From Cacajao melanocephalus (lineage: Eukaryota > Chordata > Mammalia > Primates > Pitheciidae), in assembly GCA_963573385.1 (NCBI GenBank), contig CAUYLG010038386.1, forward strand, positions 74 through 64,073: DNA of 64,000 bases, read 5' to 3'. A program made the translations under genes and the position numbers. The notes beneath the pieces were generated by a model that had not been told where the DNA came from, did no database searches, and saw only the letters and a list, made by a program, of their open reading frames with translations. Shown here piece after piece: positions 46,801-60,065 of the stretch. Within the stretch, counting starts at the first letter, position 1; each line of letters opens with the position of its first letter.

Positions 46801-47134
46801 ACCATCTTTACAAAACAACCTATATATTTTTCATCTGATTGGCAAATATCACAAAGTTTAGCAAGCATGTGGAGACAAAATTCTTTTTTACCCTGCTGAT
46901 GTGTGTAAATCAGGAAATGCTCATAAAGACAATTTGGAAAAAAAAAATAATTATAAATCCAAATAGTTTTTGATCTATTAATTTAGCATCTATGACTGCA
47001 GCCTATTAATGTATTCATGTAATATGACAAATGTAGTCATAACAAAATTTTGGGTTGGTAATTCAAAAAGATTAGAAATCACTTAATCATAAGTGTTATA
47101 TGAACCAATATGTCATTTTCTCTTGTATAGACAT
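46801..47134. other. Unique spacer
   Basis: L1-like words (GGCAAATATCACAAAG, CTGCTGATGTG) occur at 46840-46910 but cannot be chained into an element. Confidence 0.35.
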
Positions 47135-47578
47135 TGTTAGGGTCCTGCCAAAACCTCTTCACTGGGCGAGTAAGCATAATCCCGAGCTATGGTGAACGTC
47201 ATCTGCTAACTAGGGTTGTAGCCTTCCCTTGAGAATTACCCTCAAATGAGCACTTCCACCTCAATGAGAGATGTCTGAAATATTACACAATCTCCAAGCG
47301 GGTAAAGGATGGTCTGCAGGCAATAGCTGACTGATTTCAGCTTATAAAAGCCAGACCCCTTGCCCAAAGGCATCTGCGGTGTGATTATTCTTCAGAGCAT
47401 TGTGTGGGAACTAGCTGGATGAAGCTTAACTGCAGCCAACCGACACCACCCCTGTCTTCTATTCCTGCTCTATGCACCTTCCCTCACTCTCTTACTGGGG
47501 TTTTCCCCCTGAGAGCATGCACTTGAACACAAATCCCCATCTTGAGATCTGCTTCTAACGAATCGGACCTAAGAGGTT
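47135..47578 (+). mobile_element. Probable ancient solo LTR
   Basis: Starts TGTTAGGGTCC, has a TATA-like CTTATAAAAGCC at 47340-47351, and ends in LTR-like text (CCATCTTGAGATCTGCTTCTAACG, then CGGACCTAAGA) typical of old endogenous-retrovirus LTRs. It is GC-richer than its flanks. No internal retroviral sequence and no clear target-site duplication. Class (ERVL or other) is not resolved. A single-copy origin cannot be excluded. Confidence 0.5.
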
Positions 47579-48860
47579 TTTATTTTTTATTTATTTTTTT
47601 GAGATCTCTCAGTTCATAAAATATACAGAATCAATTTTGTCAGAAGAACAAACGTAATTGAGAAATAGGGAAAGATAGTGTGAGCTGTAGACAATTAGGC
47701 TAGAAAGATCCATCTGCTTTTTCAAAAGAGTTTCAAAAACGCTCAGTTTGAAAGCTGAACAATCAGTCCCAATCCTTAAATGTCCACATAAAAAAAAATC
47801 CCTACTATCTCAAAACTATCACCAAATTTTCTGAAGCAGTTTCTGGCAACTTGATCCCCGCTCTTAGGAAAGTAGATCTTAAAATCTCTCACAGCAGAAA
47901 GCTATGGCCACACACAGCCTCCATAAGACAGCATACAAGTGGAACAGGTGGGAAAAACAATTCAAACCGAAACAAAACAAAAGCAAATAGAAAACCTGGT
48001 CCCAGGAATAATATCCATAGAGTATACTCAAAATCAAATGGCCAGAGATACAATGTATACTTGTTTCTATCAATTCTGTTCTGATCACCATCCCATTGTT
48101 TATTCCTCTTCCATCTATCCTTGTAGGCCTGCAAGTTATATTTTTGGAATGGTTATTTCAAGCTTTGCATAAGCATTCATGATATATTTTTGCCCGCTGC
48201 AAACCTATGACAAATGATCATTTCAACAATGTCGAGCTGCTTTTTAGTTCGCATTAAACCAGTGGGGTTAAGCCATCAATGTATAGTTCATATTTTTTGG
48301 TAGAAATTTGAAAATTATAAGCCACACCTAAGGGTATTCAATGGTCTGCTCCCTTATCTGTGTTTGAAAACCCTATTTTGTGAAAGTCCAGAAATATCCT
48401 CTCATAGCCATTTAATGTTGTGGGTCCCTAAACCAGGGTGATTGATTTTGTTTGGTCTGGCAAACACAAATTATTCTATAATCATTTTAGCCTGCCAGCC
48501 ATGCTTACATTGACTTGTTTGTGTTTCAGAGAAGAAAATGCAGTGATTGTCATGAAAAATGGAAAGGGTTAGAGGCAAATAAAAGATTTATCTGTGCTGA
48601 GGAAAAAGGCAGCTACTTTAATTTTCTACACCAAATGAGTTTCATTTGATATCAAAGAAAAGTGAATTTGAAAATAGAAGAGAGCACTTCAGTTTTCAAA
48701 TAAGCCAGTCCTTTAGACATCCATTATGAGTTTTGAGTCTCTGGCTTGCTCTGTGCCAAAAAAGAAAAAGAAAACACTAAATGAGATGACAGTTTCTGCA
48801 GTTTTTGTCCTAAAAACGCTGCTCTTTATAATGATATCATAGAAATCCAGTAATGAGTTT
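47579..48860. other. Unique spacer
   Basis: T-rich (TTTATTTTTTATTTATTTTTTT) at 47578-47600, then unrecognised sequence. Frames around 47851-48172 on both strands overlap each other and are not supported. Confidence 0.4.
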
Positions 48861-48872
48861 CACACACACATA

Positions 48873-48909
<37 letters not shown>
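48861..48909 (+). repeat. (CA)5 then (CT)17 microsatellite
   Basis: CACACACACATACA followed by about 35 nt of pure CT. The CT part is long enough to be length-polymorphic. Confidence 0.97.
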
Positions 48910-48916
<7 letters not shown>

Positions 48917-48949
48917 CCTTGAAAACTAACAAGTAAAATGGACATTAAA

Positions 48950-49023
48950 TAAATATTTTAAAGAAGAAAAAAGGACAGAGGGTAAAGAAAAAGGAAATAA
49001 GAAAAGAGAAAGTAGAGAAAGTA
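48950..49023 (+). repeat. Purine-rich low-complexity stretch
   Basis: AAAGAAGAAAAAAGGACAGAGGG and similar, mostly A and G, immediately downstream of the CT repeat. The two are complementary in composition (pyrimidine tract then purine tract). Confidence 0.8.
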
Positions 49024-50350
49024 ATGTCTTTCATTTAAATAGCTGATACCTATGTCATTCTATATTATGTTTCCAACATAGTATAGTAGGAAACTAGAGC
49101 TTTCTTCTGCTAGTATTCTTTTCTAGGTCTCCATTTTCTTAACTGAAAATGAGCAGGTAGGACTACTTCTTCTCTTAGAACCCCCCTGGTGTTGACCTCC
49201 TATGATTCTAAAGTAATTTCTACAACAGCAGGTATTTGATAAATGCCCTGCAGTACCAGCTAGAAGAAGATTGATAAAACCACTAGGGTACAAAGTTCCC
49301 AGGGAACTGTGCGTAGTCTGACAAGTAATAGTCATTGGAATGTTCCAACAAAAAAAAGAAAGGTGTCAAGTCAGCAATTTGGAAATACCCTTTTGGGTAA
49401 AATAAGAAACAATTACATTCTGTCAGGCATTTCTGAGTAGTTCACCTTGACAGCCTTTGCCATTTCAGCTTTGTCTCTCAAGCATACACTGCCCACATTA
49501 GCCCTAATTGTTCTTCCCTTTGGACACTCTAAGTTCCTCTGACTTGGCTGGAAAAGTTTAATTGCAAAGTGTCTTCTACTTTCACAATATTTTTCATTGT
49601 TTGACTCGTCCTCTATTTATAAATTGATAACAATAATATAGACAAATGCACAATGTTTTTATTAATGACCACTTTACACAAAAACAAAAAAATTATAATA
49701 CATGTCTACTTCTTTTGTTGCATAGTGTTGTTGAGGGTGTTTCAGGAACCAAATATGAGTACGTACCTGTGTTTCTAATGCTTATCTCTACAGGAAATTT
49801 ATGTAAGTATTAGTTTCAGGATTATTATCATAATACCATGTAGGACAGTAAACACCATTTGATTTTCATTCAAGCCTATGTATACATTCAGATTAATTCA
49901 ACATCTATTAAGTACTTTAAATTATTAGGGTACTCACCAAAATTCTGGAATTTTACGGAAGGGATGTAGAGGATAACAAAATGAATGCATAGTGTTCAAG
50001 TTTTAATGATATAATATTCTATACTTAACTTCCCAAAGATAAGTCATATCCAGCATATATTTTGGGCCTTTTGGCAACCTTCTGTGGTAAGCAGTGCATG
50101 GATTTTTCTCTTTTCATAGGCATAGAAAAAAAATCTAGGTAAATCATGACTTTTCCAAGTTTCTGAAAATCTGTGGAATAACCAATATTAAAACACTATG
50201 CTTCTTATTAAAAGCAAAAACTTCTTATACAGTAGATTAAATTTATTTGCTGCCAGGCTGGGGTTCAAGGAGACAAGCACAACACAATAGTATTAAGGAT
50301 AATAAAATACTTCATATATATGTGTCAGATAAAACATCTGATTTAATGAT
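49024..50350. other. Unique spacer
   Basis: Nothing recognised. The frame at 49123-49335 is unsupported. Confidence 0.4.
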
Positions 50351-50354
50351 TCAC

Positions 50355-50480
50355 CAAATAGTCATTGGGAAAATAATTGTCAAGCGCTATGTTAGGCATT
50401 GGGAATAAGTAATTAATAAATTATAATCTCTATCCTACAGAATCTTGTGGGTTGTTTCTATTATGAAAGGCAGAATAAAC
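50355..50480 (-). mobile_element. L2 3'-end fragment
   Basis: CAAGCGCTATGTTAGGCATTGGG, TAATCTCTATCCTACAGAATC and CTTGTGGGTTGTTTC fit the reverse-complement L2 end. Confidence 0.55.
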
Positions 50481-50879
50481 CATAAATCATAAAATAAGAC
50501 AAAAATTTTGTAGTAATATTTCAAAAATAAAGTTATTTCCAGCCTTAATGAAATCACTAGTACTGGATTTGCCTTCCGTCATATAAAACTAGAAAGCAGA
50601 GAAAATGCATGAATACGTGAAACAACTGTTTTTTAAAAAATCATACATCAGTGCTATAGAGCTGCAATCCCTGAGACCAGGGACACAAATGAGGTTAACT
50701 CCATGGCTCCAGCTATCTGACAAGGAAGCACCTTCTAGTGCAGGAATGTGGAACCTATGCAGGTAGCGGAAGTCACACTGAATTGAAAAAACAGAACGTT
50801 GGAATTCAGAGAGGTGAATACAGCTAATAACTGTGAAGCAGAATACTGGAAAATAGAATGCATATGTAGAGTGAAATTT

Positions 50880-51745
<866 letters not shown>

Positions 51746-53810
51746 ATATTTTCTTCTGTGTGTTGTCTTTTATACTTGATAATATGCTTTGATGCATGAA
51801 AGTTTTTATTTTTCATGAGGTCCAATTTGCCTATTTTTTTTTTCTTCTGTTGCTCATGTGTTTGGCATCATATCTAGGAATTCATTGTCAAACTCAAGAT
51901 TATAAAGATTTATTCCTATGTTTTCTTGTAATGGTTTTATAATTGTAGCTTTTACATTTATGTCACTGATTTTGACTTATTTTTTGTGTATAATATAAGG
52001 GTAGAGGCCCAACTTCATTTTGTTGCTTGTGGAAATCCAGATGCCCCAGAAATCACTGTTGAAGTGACTATTTTTTCTCCATTTAATGGACTTGGAACCC
52101 TATGTCAAGAACCAGCTAACCATAGATTTATTAGTTTAGTTTTTTAATCTTGATTCTATTCAATAGGTCATGTGTTTATTCTTATGACAGTAACACACTG
52201 TTTTGATTACTGTAGCTTTATAGTAAGTTTTGAATCAGGAACTGTGAGTCTTTCAGCTTTATTATAATTTTTCAAGACTGTTTTGGCAATTCAGGGACAT
52301 TTGCAATTCCATATGAATTTGAAGAACAGCTTTTCTAATTCTGGAAAAAATACCACTTCAATTTTGTTAGAGATTGCATTGAATCTGTGTCTTTCTTTGA
52401 AGAGCAGTGACATTTCAACAATACTTAATATACCTATTTATAAACATGATTTGCCATTTCATGTGTTTTGGTCTTCAACTTCTGTCAGCAATGTTTTGTA
52501 GTTTTTCAGGGAATAAGATTTTCATCTACTTGGTTTATTATTTTAGATTCTATTATAAGGGGAATTGCTTTATAAATTTTCATGTCATCTGTTAACAGAG
52601 ACAGCAAGCTTGACTTTCTTTTCAGGAAAGATGCCTTTTATTTATTTTTCTCATTTAATTTTTCTGACAAAAAATTTAGTACAATATTGAATAGCGGTGG
52701 TGAAAGCAGGCCTCTTAATTTTTGTTCCTGATCTTAAATAAAAATTGTTCAGTCTTTCACTGTTGAATATGATGTTAGCTTTGAGTTTTTCAGATGTGCC
52801 CATGACCATGTTGAGGGAGTTCCCTTCTATTTTTAGTTGTTATTATGAAAGGGTGTTGAATTTCATCAAATGCCTCTTCTGTATCAATTGAGATAATTGA
52901 ATGCTCTTTCCTTGTTTATTGTCATTAGTGTTATTATATTTAGTGCTATTAATGTGATGTATTATATTAACTAGCTTCTTATGTTGGGCTATCTTGCATC
53001 ATTTATAAGTTAAATCCAGTATGATAATCATGTATATAATACTTTTAATAAGTGTTTTACTTGGTTTGCTAGCATTTTGTTGGTATGTTTTGCATATACA
53101 TTCATGAGATATTGATTTGTAATTTTCCTGCCATTTCTTTTATTGATTGTGGTATTAGTATAATTCTAGCTTCATAGAATGAGTTAGAAAGTGTTTTGTC
53201 CTCTTATTTTTAAAAAGATTTTGAGAAGATTTGGTGTTAATTCTTGTTTCAGTGTATGTTAAACTTTATTAGTGAACCTGGTTCCAAAATCTCTTTCTAG
53301 AGATTTTTTAAATTACTGATTTGATTTCTTTGCTTGTTACAGGCTTGTTGAAACTTTGTTTCTTATTTCTTTCTTTCCATTTCTTCTTGAGTCAGTTTAT
53401 GCAATTGATGTGTTTCTAGGAAACTGTTTCACATAAATTATCTAACTCACTGATGTCCAATTGTTTTAGTATTATCTTATAATCCTTTTTATTTCCATAA
53501 GGTCATTAGGAATGGCTTCATTCTCATCTCTGATTTTAGTTATGTGGAACAACTCTTTCTCTCTTTCTCTCTGTTTTTTTTTTTTTTTTTTTTTTTGTCA
53601 CACTAGCTAAAGGTTTATCAATTTTGTGAATCTTTTAAAAGAATGAAGTTATAGTTTTACTGATTTTCTCTATTGTTTTTCTATTCTGTATTTTATTTAT
53701 CACTACTCTGTCCTTCATTCTGCTAGGTTTAGGTTTACTTTGCTCTTCTTTTTCTAGCTCCATAGAATGTAAAGTAAGTTACTGATTTGAGATCTTTCTC
53801 ATTTAGAAAA
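51746..53810 (-). mobile_element. L1M ORF2 fragment, antisense
   Basis: Covers ORF2 from the C-terminal half (ATGCATGAAAGTTTTTATTTTTCATGAGG) up to the RT N-terminal or linker region (TTTTTCTAGCTCCATAGAATG, then TTACTGATTTGAGATC). It lacks the 3'UTR and the 5' half. A 23-T run lies inside at 53574-53596. Frames at 52283-52595 are antisense or chance. Junction with the sense L1M at 51745. Confidence 0.82.
53574..53596 (+). repeat. (T)23 homopolymer inside L1M
   Basis: An uninterrupted T run after CTTTCTCTCTG, with no attached Alu or L1 end. It is a slippage expansion of L1 T-rich text. Confidence 0.9.
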
Positions 53811-54108
53811 TGATTCTAGTCCTAATTTAGAGAGAATTGTGACTCTAAATGCTACCATTAATTAATATATCTGCTCAATCAAAGTTTCTAATATAGTCAG
53901 GCATTTTATTCATTATTTGTAAATAAACCTTGAAATTTACTCAGGAAGAGTAAGTGAAGTGGCTGAACCCTCTACTTTCATTTAGTGTATTCTATACCTA
54001 GTTTTCATCCTTGGGGGATAATTTAACTGTATTATTCCAAAAATAGGAACATCTATAAAATAATCTCTAACAAGTTATTGAGGTCACTGTGCATCTGTAA
54101 TTGTGAAC
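53811..54108. other. Unique spacer
   Basis: Nothing recognised. The bases GAAC at 54105-54108 form the left duplication of the LTR that follows. Confidence 0.4.
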
Positions 54109-54555
54109 TGTTATACCTGAGCGAGTTAGAAGGAAAGAGCCACAAGCTCACGCTCAAAATCTCTCGGCCCTGAAGAAGGGGCTTGATTCCTTTTTATGCC
54201 CATTCTAAGGGAAAAGGGGAGGGGGAGTCTAGCTGAAGTGGAATTTTACAGAAGCAGAACAACCAAGTTAGCAGGGGGAGCTGGTAACCAGGAGGCAGGA
54301 GCGTTCCTATAATTGTTGGTTACCAAGGGGGTGTTATTCACAATAGCAGATGGGCTTGCCAAGCAGGATGCGGTTATAATGGTTACAGGTACTGAGAACA
54401 GCGTGACCCAAACCACAACAGTTCAAAGCTCTGAGTACAGCATGACCCAGTTATGTACCTGAGGGGCTGTGGTAGGGAGAGAGAAGCTCCAGAAAGCCTG
54501 TCAGGCTTGCAGCTAAGATGGAGTCAGCCAGGCTAGCACAAGTTAGGCTAGCACA
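54109..54555 (-). mobile_element. Solo LTR, class I (ERV1-like), 4-bp duplication
   Basis: A 447-bp segment starting TGTTATACCTGAGCG and ending CTAGCACA, with 5'-TG...CA-3' termini on either strand. It is flanked by GAAC at 54105-54108 and 54556-54559; 4-bp duplications are typical of gammaretrovirus-like ERV1. On the minus strand a TATA-like GGCATAAAAAGGAATC (plus 54193-54208) lies near the 3' end of the LTR, setting the orientation. No gag, pol or env sequence adjoins it. The absence of internal sequence implies LTR-LTR recombination. The subfamily is not named. Confidence 0.78.
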
Positions 54556-54559
54556 GAAC

Positions 54560-55751
54560 CATTAAATCATGTCAAATATATCTTTTATACCTTTGACATT
54601 CAAGATGTTTACATCTTTTCAATTTATATTTTTTCCTAATCAGCCTATTTCCTTTGTGAAAAATAGTCCAGTTAAATGCCTTGCTCCTATGGAATGTGAC
54701 ACTATTGACATTGTTTTTACCTTCTACTATATCAATGCTACTAAATAAAAGATAATCATGAATTTTGGAAACTGTGGTTTGTTTAATTGAAGGGACAATT
54801 ATAAGATTCTGAATCTTATTTTAAAAATACAGTGGCAGCGAGTATACAATTGATAACCATTTCTGAAGTTATTTTGAATTCAACATTATTTACTGATTAT
54901 TAAAAATTTTTGTGAATTTGATATTTTATCAGATTTTAGATAAAAATGTTATTGAAGATAGAGTTTGGAAAACAGGATATAGTTTTAATTTGTGAATTTC
55001 ATATTTTATCAGATTCAAAATCAATAAAGTTTCTCAAAACTCCAATGGGTTTCTTTTTGTTTGTTTTGGGAGAAGGTGCTCTTCTGTAATTATCATGGTG
55101 AATTAAGTAACAAGAAAAAATTTTAAACTAATATTTCAGATTCCTTAGGGATATAATCACTTAAGGCCTTTTTTTCCCCTGATGGCCTAAATTCTCCCCA
55201 TAGGACGATATCCCAGATAAACCAAACTCAAAAACTATTTCTCTGAAGCAAATCAAGTAAAACCTTCTGCAGAGTTAACATTCCAAGATTACAATTTCAA
55301 AACTGACATAATGTACAACAATACAGACTCAAACAAATCTTCTAACTCTTCCAAAAACCCTAGCCAGAAAGATGAAGGCAACTTTAGATTCTTGCTAAGA
55401 ACAGACACCCTGTGTAGACTGTGGCCTGGATGCCAACGTTTCATCTAGTCTACCAATCCAAATGGACTGACGGTGGCTTCAGGTTGAGTTCAGTGAGTGA
55501 CATTCTCTTTCTTGGCATCTGCATAGATGAAGAAGTGGCTATAGCTTTCATACTAGGCATTTATGAACTCTGACTCTAGTTGTTATAAGGTAGACAGGCC
55601 AATTGTAAAAGACTGCTTCACAAATGATCCAGTGATTAGCAGCCAATTCACGCAGCTGCCTTTTGTGTACCTTGACACTATACAAAGATAATAAATTTAT
55701 GCTATACTGATTTATGAACACCTTTCACTGTTCAGTTTTTCCTGTGTTTTT
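54560..55751. other. Unique spacer with an 80-bp-offset direct repeat
   Basis: The direct repeat TTTGTGAATTTGATATTTTATC is described separately. No gene or other repeat recognised. Confidence 0.45.
54909..55015 (+). repeat. Direct repeat, 27 bp, 80 bp apart
   Basis: Copies at 54909-54935 and 54989-55015 differ at one or two positions (core TGTGAATTTSATATTTTATC). The intervening sequence is not itself repeated. Confidence 0.85.
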
Positions 55752-55965
55752 TCTTTATTCATTATTATACTTTAAGTTCTGGAATACATGTGCAGAACAT
55801 GCAAGTTAGTTACATAGGTATACACGTGTCATGGTGGTTTGCTGTACCCATCAACCCATCATTTACATTAGTTATTTCTCATAATGCTATCCCTCTCCTG
55901 GACTCCTACCCACCAACAGGCCCCAGTGTGTGATGTTCCCCTCCCAGTCCATGTGTTCTCATTGT

Positions 55966-58900
55966 TCAATTCTCACTCATGAGTGAGAATATGTGGTGTT
56001 TGGTCTTCTGTTCTTGTGTCAGTTTGCTGAGAATGATGGTTTCTAGCTTCATCCATGTCCCTGCAAAGGACATGAATTCATCCTTTCTTATGGCTGCATA
56101 GTATTCTGTGGTGTATATGTGCCACATTTTCTTTATCCAGTCTATCATTGATGGGCATTTGGGTTGGTTCCAAGTCTTTGCTATTCTGAATAGTGATGCA
56201 GTCAACATATGTGTGCATGTGTCTTTATAGTAGAATGATTTATAATCCTTTGGGTATATACACAATAATGGAATTGCCGGGTCAAATGGTTTTTCTAGTT
56301 CTAGATCCTTGAGGAATTGACACACAGTCTTCCAAAATGATTGAACTAATATACACTCCCACCAATAGTGTAAAAGCATTGCTATTTTTCTACATCCTCT
56401 CCAGCATCTGTTGTCTCCTGACTTTTTAATGATCGCCATCCTAACTGGTGTGAGATGATATCTCATTGTCATTTTGATCTACATGTCTCTAATGACCAGT
56501 GATGATTAACTTTATTTCATGTGTTTGCTGTCAGCATAAAAATCTTCTTTTGAGAAGTGTCTGTTCATATTCTTCACCCACTTTTTGATGGGGTTGTTTT
56601 TTTCTTCTAAATTTGTTTACGTTCTTTGTAGATTCTGGATATTAGCTCTTTGTCAGATGAATAGATTGCAAAATTTTTCTCCCATTCTGTAGGTTGCCTG
56701 TTTCCTCTTATGAGAGTTTCTTTTGCTGTGCAGAAGCTCTTTAGTTTAATTAAATCCCATTTGTCAATTTTGGCCTTTGTTGCCATTGCTTTTGATGTTT
56801 TAGTCATGAAGACTTTGCCCATGCCTATGTCCTGAACGGTATTGCCTAGGTTTTCTTCCAGGCTTTTTAGTGGTTTTAAGACTTACATTTAAGTCTTTAA
56901 TATATCTTGAGTTAATTTGTGTCTAAGGTGTAAGGAAGGTGTCCAATTTCAGTTTTCTGCATATGGCTAGCCAGTTTTCCCAAAACCATTTATTAAATAG
57001 GGAATTCTTTCCCCATTGTTTCTTTTTGTTAGGTTTGTCAAAGATCAGATGGTTGTAGTTGTGTGGTGTTCTTTCCAAGGCCTCTGTTCTATTCCATTGG
57101 TCTATATATCTATTTTGGTACCAATACCATGCTGTTTTGGCTACCATAGGCTTGCAGTAAAGTTTTAAGTCAGGTAGCGTGATATGCCTCCAGCTTTGTT
57201 CTTTTTGCTTAAGATTGTCGTGGCTATGCGGGCTCTTTTTTGGTTCCATATGAAATTTAAAGTAGTTTTTTTTTTTCTAATTCTGTGAAGAAAGTCAATG
57301 GCAGATTGATGGTGATAGTATTGAATCTATAAATTACTTTTGGCAGTATGGCCATTTTCATGGTATTGATTCTTCCTATTCATTTTTTGGTATCTTCTCA
57401 TTTCCTTGAGCAGTGGTTTGTAGTTCTCCTTAAAGAGGTCCTTCACATTCCTTGTAAGTTGTATTCCTCGGTATTTTATTCTTGTAGTAATTGTGAATGG
57501 GAGTTCACTCGTGATTTGGCTCTCTGTTTGTCTGTTATTGGTATATAGGAATGCTTGTGAGTTTTGCACAGTGATTTTGTATCCTGAGACTTTGCTGAAG
57601 TTGTTTACCAGCGTATGGAGATTTTGGCCTGAGACAATGGGGTTTTCTAAATATACAATCAAGTCATTTGCAAACAGAGACAATTTGACTTCCTCTCTTC
57701 CTATTTGAATACCCTTTATTTCTTTTTCTCGCATGATTGCCCTGGCCCAAACTTCCAATACTATGTGAATAGAGTAGTGAGAGAGGGCATCTTGTTTTGT
57801 GCCAGTTTTCAAAGGGAATGCTTCCAGCTTTTGCCCATTCAGTGTGATATTTGCTGTGGGTTTGTCATAAGCAGATCTTATTGTTTTGAAATAATTTCAT
57901 CAATACCTATTGAGTGTTTTTATCTTAAAAAGGTGTTGAATTTCATCAAAGGTCTTTTCTGCATCTATTGAGATAATCATGTGTTTTTTTCTGTTTGTTC
58001 TGTTTATGTGATGGATTGTGTTTATTGATTTGCATATTTTGAACCAGCCTTGCATCCCAGGGATGAAGCTGACTCGATACTGGTGGATAAGCTTTTAGAT
58101 GTGCTGCTGGATTTGGTTTGCCAGTATTTTATTGTGGATTTTTGCATCAATGTTCATCAAGAATATTGACCCGAAATTTTCTTTTTTTGCTGTGCCTTGC
58201 CAGGTTTTGGTATCAGGATAATGCTGGCCTCATACAATAAGTTAGGGAGGCATCCCACTTTTTCTATTGTTTGGAATTTTTTAATAAGGAATGGTCCTTG
58301 CTCCTATTTGTACCTCTGGCATAATTTGGCTTTTAATATTTCTGTTCCTGGGCCTTTTTTTTTTTTTTTTTTGGTTGGTAGGCTATTAATTACTGCCTCA
58401 ATTTCAGAGCTTGTTATTGGTCTACTTAGGAATTTGGCTTCTTCCTGGTTTAGTCTTGGGAGGATGTATATGTCCAGGAATTTATCCATTTCTTCTAGAT
58501 TTTCTAGTTTATTTATGTAGAAGTGTTTATAGTATTCTCTGATGGTAATTTGTATTTCTATGTGATTAGTGGTGATACTCCCTTTATCATTTTTTATTGT
58601 GTCTATTTGATTCTTCTCTTCTTTCTACTTTATTAGTCTGGCTAGCAGTCTATTTTGTTCATCTTTTTAAAAACCAGCTCTTGGATTCAATGATTTTTTT
58701 TGAAGGGTTTTTCGTGTCTCTGTCTCCTTCAGTTCTGCTCTGATCTTAGTTATTTCTTGTCATCTGCTAGCTTTTGAATTTGTTCACTCTTGCTTCTCTA
58801 ATTTTTTTAATTGTGATGCTAGGGTGTCGACTTTAGATCTTTCCTGCTTTCTCCTGTGAGAATTTAGTGCTGTAAATTTTCCTCTAAACATTGCTTTAAC

Positions 58901-59771
58901 TGTTTCCCAGAGATTCTGGTACATTGTGCCTCTGTTCTCACTGGTTTCAAAGAACTTATTTATTTTTGCCTTAATTTCATTATTTACCCAATAGTCATTC
59001 AGGAGAAGTTGTTCAGTTTTATTGCAATTGTGCAGATTTGAGTGAATTTCTTAATCCTGAGTTCTAATTTGATTGCACTGTGGTCTGTGAGACTGTTCAT
59101 TATGATTTCCATTCTTTTGCATTTGCTGAGGAGTGTTTCACTTTCAATTAAGTGGTTAGTTATAGAATGTCACGTGGTGCTGAGAAGAATGTATATTCTG
59201 TTCATTTGGAGTGGAGTGTTCCATAGATGTCTATTAGGTCTGCTTCATCCAGAGCTGCATTGATGTCCTGAATATTCTTGTAAATTTTCTGTTTTGTTGA
59301 TCTGTCTAATATTCACAGTGGGCATAAAAGTCTACCACTATTATTGTGTGGAAGTCTAAGTCTCTTTGTAGGTTTCTAAGAAATTGCTTTATAAATCTGG
59401 GTGCTGTTGTATCGGGTACATATATATTTAAGATAGTTAGCTCTTCTTGTTGCATTGATGTCTTTACTATTATGTAATGCCCTTCTTTGTCTTTTTGGAT
59501 CTTTGTTGGTTGCAACTCTGTTGTATCAGAGACTAGGATTGCGACCCCTGGTTTTTTATTTTATTTTATTTTATTTTGCTTTCCATTTGCTTGGTAAATA
59601 TTCTTCCAACCCTTTATTTTGAGCCTATGTGTGTCCTTGCACATAATATGAGTTTCACACCAATATGTCTTGACTCTTTAACCAGTTTGACAGTTTGTGT
59701 TTTTTAATTGGAGTATTTAGCCCATTTACATTTAAGGTTAATATTTTTATGTGTGAATTTGATCCTGTCAT
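55966..59771 (-). pseudogene. L1 ORF2, almost full length, multiply frameshifted
   Basis: 3806 nt from the ATG (59769-59771) to the stop at 55966, against ~3828 nt in an intact L1. Order on the minus strand: endonuclease start (59771), EN middle (59306-59515 with LTILNIYVPDTTAPRF), RT N-part near 58304-58489 ([20 protein letters not shown], then an expanded Lys run from the T18 tract), RT palm 57327-57812, and the Cys-rich/C-terminal part 55966-56472 ending FSLMSEN. The RT active site at 57663-57674 reads FAND, not FADD. Numerous frameshifts make it inactive. Confidence 0.92.
59551..59577 (+). repeat. (TTTTA)5 array inside L1
   Basis: A pentanucleotide expansion within the T-rich ORF2 endonuclease region; it also breaks the reading frame on the minus strand. 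Confidence 0.9.
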
Positions 59772-59834
59772 TATGATGCTAGCTGGTTATTTTGCCTATT
59801 AGTTAATACAGTTTCTTCATAGTGTTGATGGTCT

Positions 59835-60065
59835 TTACAATTTGGCATGTTTTTTCAGTGGCTGGTACTGGTTTTTCCTTTCCATATGTAGTGCTTCCTT
59901 CAGGAGCTCTTGTAAGGCAGGCCTGGCAGTGACAAGATCCCTCAGCATTTGCTTGTCGGTAAAGGATTTTATTTCTCCTTCATTTATGAAGCTTAGTTTG
60001 AAAATTCTTTTTTTTAAGAATGTTGAATATAGGCCCCCACTCTCTTCTGGCTTGTAGGTTTCTGT
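59835..60065 (-). pseudogene. L1 ORF1 C-terminal fragment
   Basis: About 77 codons of the ORF1p C-terminal domain, recognised from its position 63 bp before ORF2 and from phrases such as CCCCCACTCTCTTCTGGCTTG (coding for the conserved QARREWGP-like stretch). 5'-truncated at 60065. Confidence 0.85.

Larger units (their letters stand above)
55752..60065 (-). mobile_element. LINE-1 (L1PA grade), near-complete ORF2, truncated in ORF1
   Basis: A 4.3-kb antisense L1. The 3' end with a T-rich tail (TTTTTTCTTTATTCATTATTATAC) is at 55752-55775 and the 3'UTR runs to 55965. ORF2 spans 55966-59771, the inter-ORF spacer 59772-59834, and the C-terminal part of ORF1 59835-60065, where it stops at CTTGTAGGTTTCTGT. 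T runs have expanded at 58358-58375 (18 T), and a (TTTTA)5 array sits at 59551-59577. No clear target-site duplication was found. The 5' end abuts an older, oppositely oriented L1. Confidence 0.95.

Noticed and set aside
46840..46920. L1-like words near 46850
   Set aside because: Short matches could not be chained in order or orientation. Left as unique sequence.
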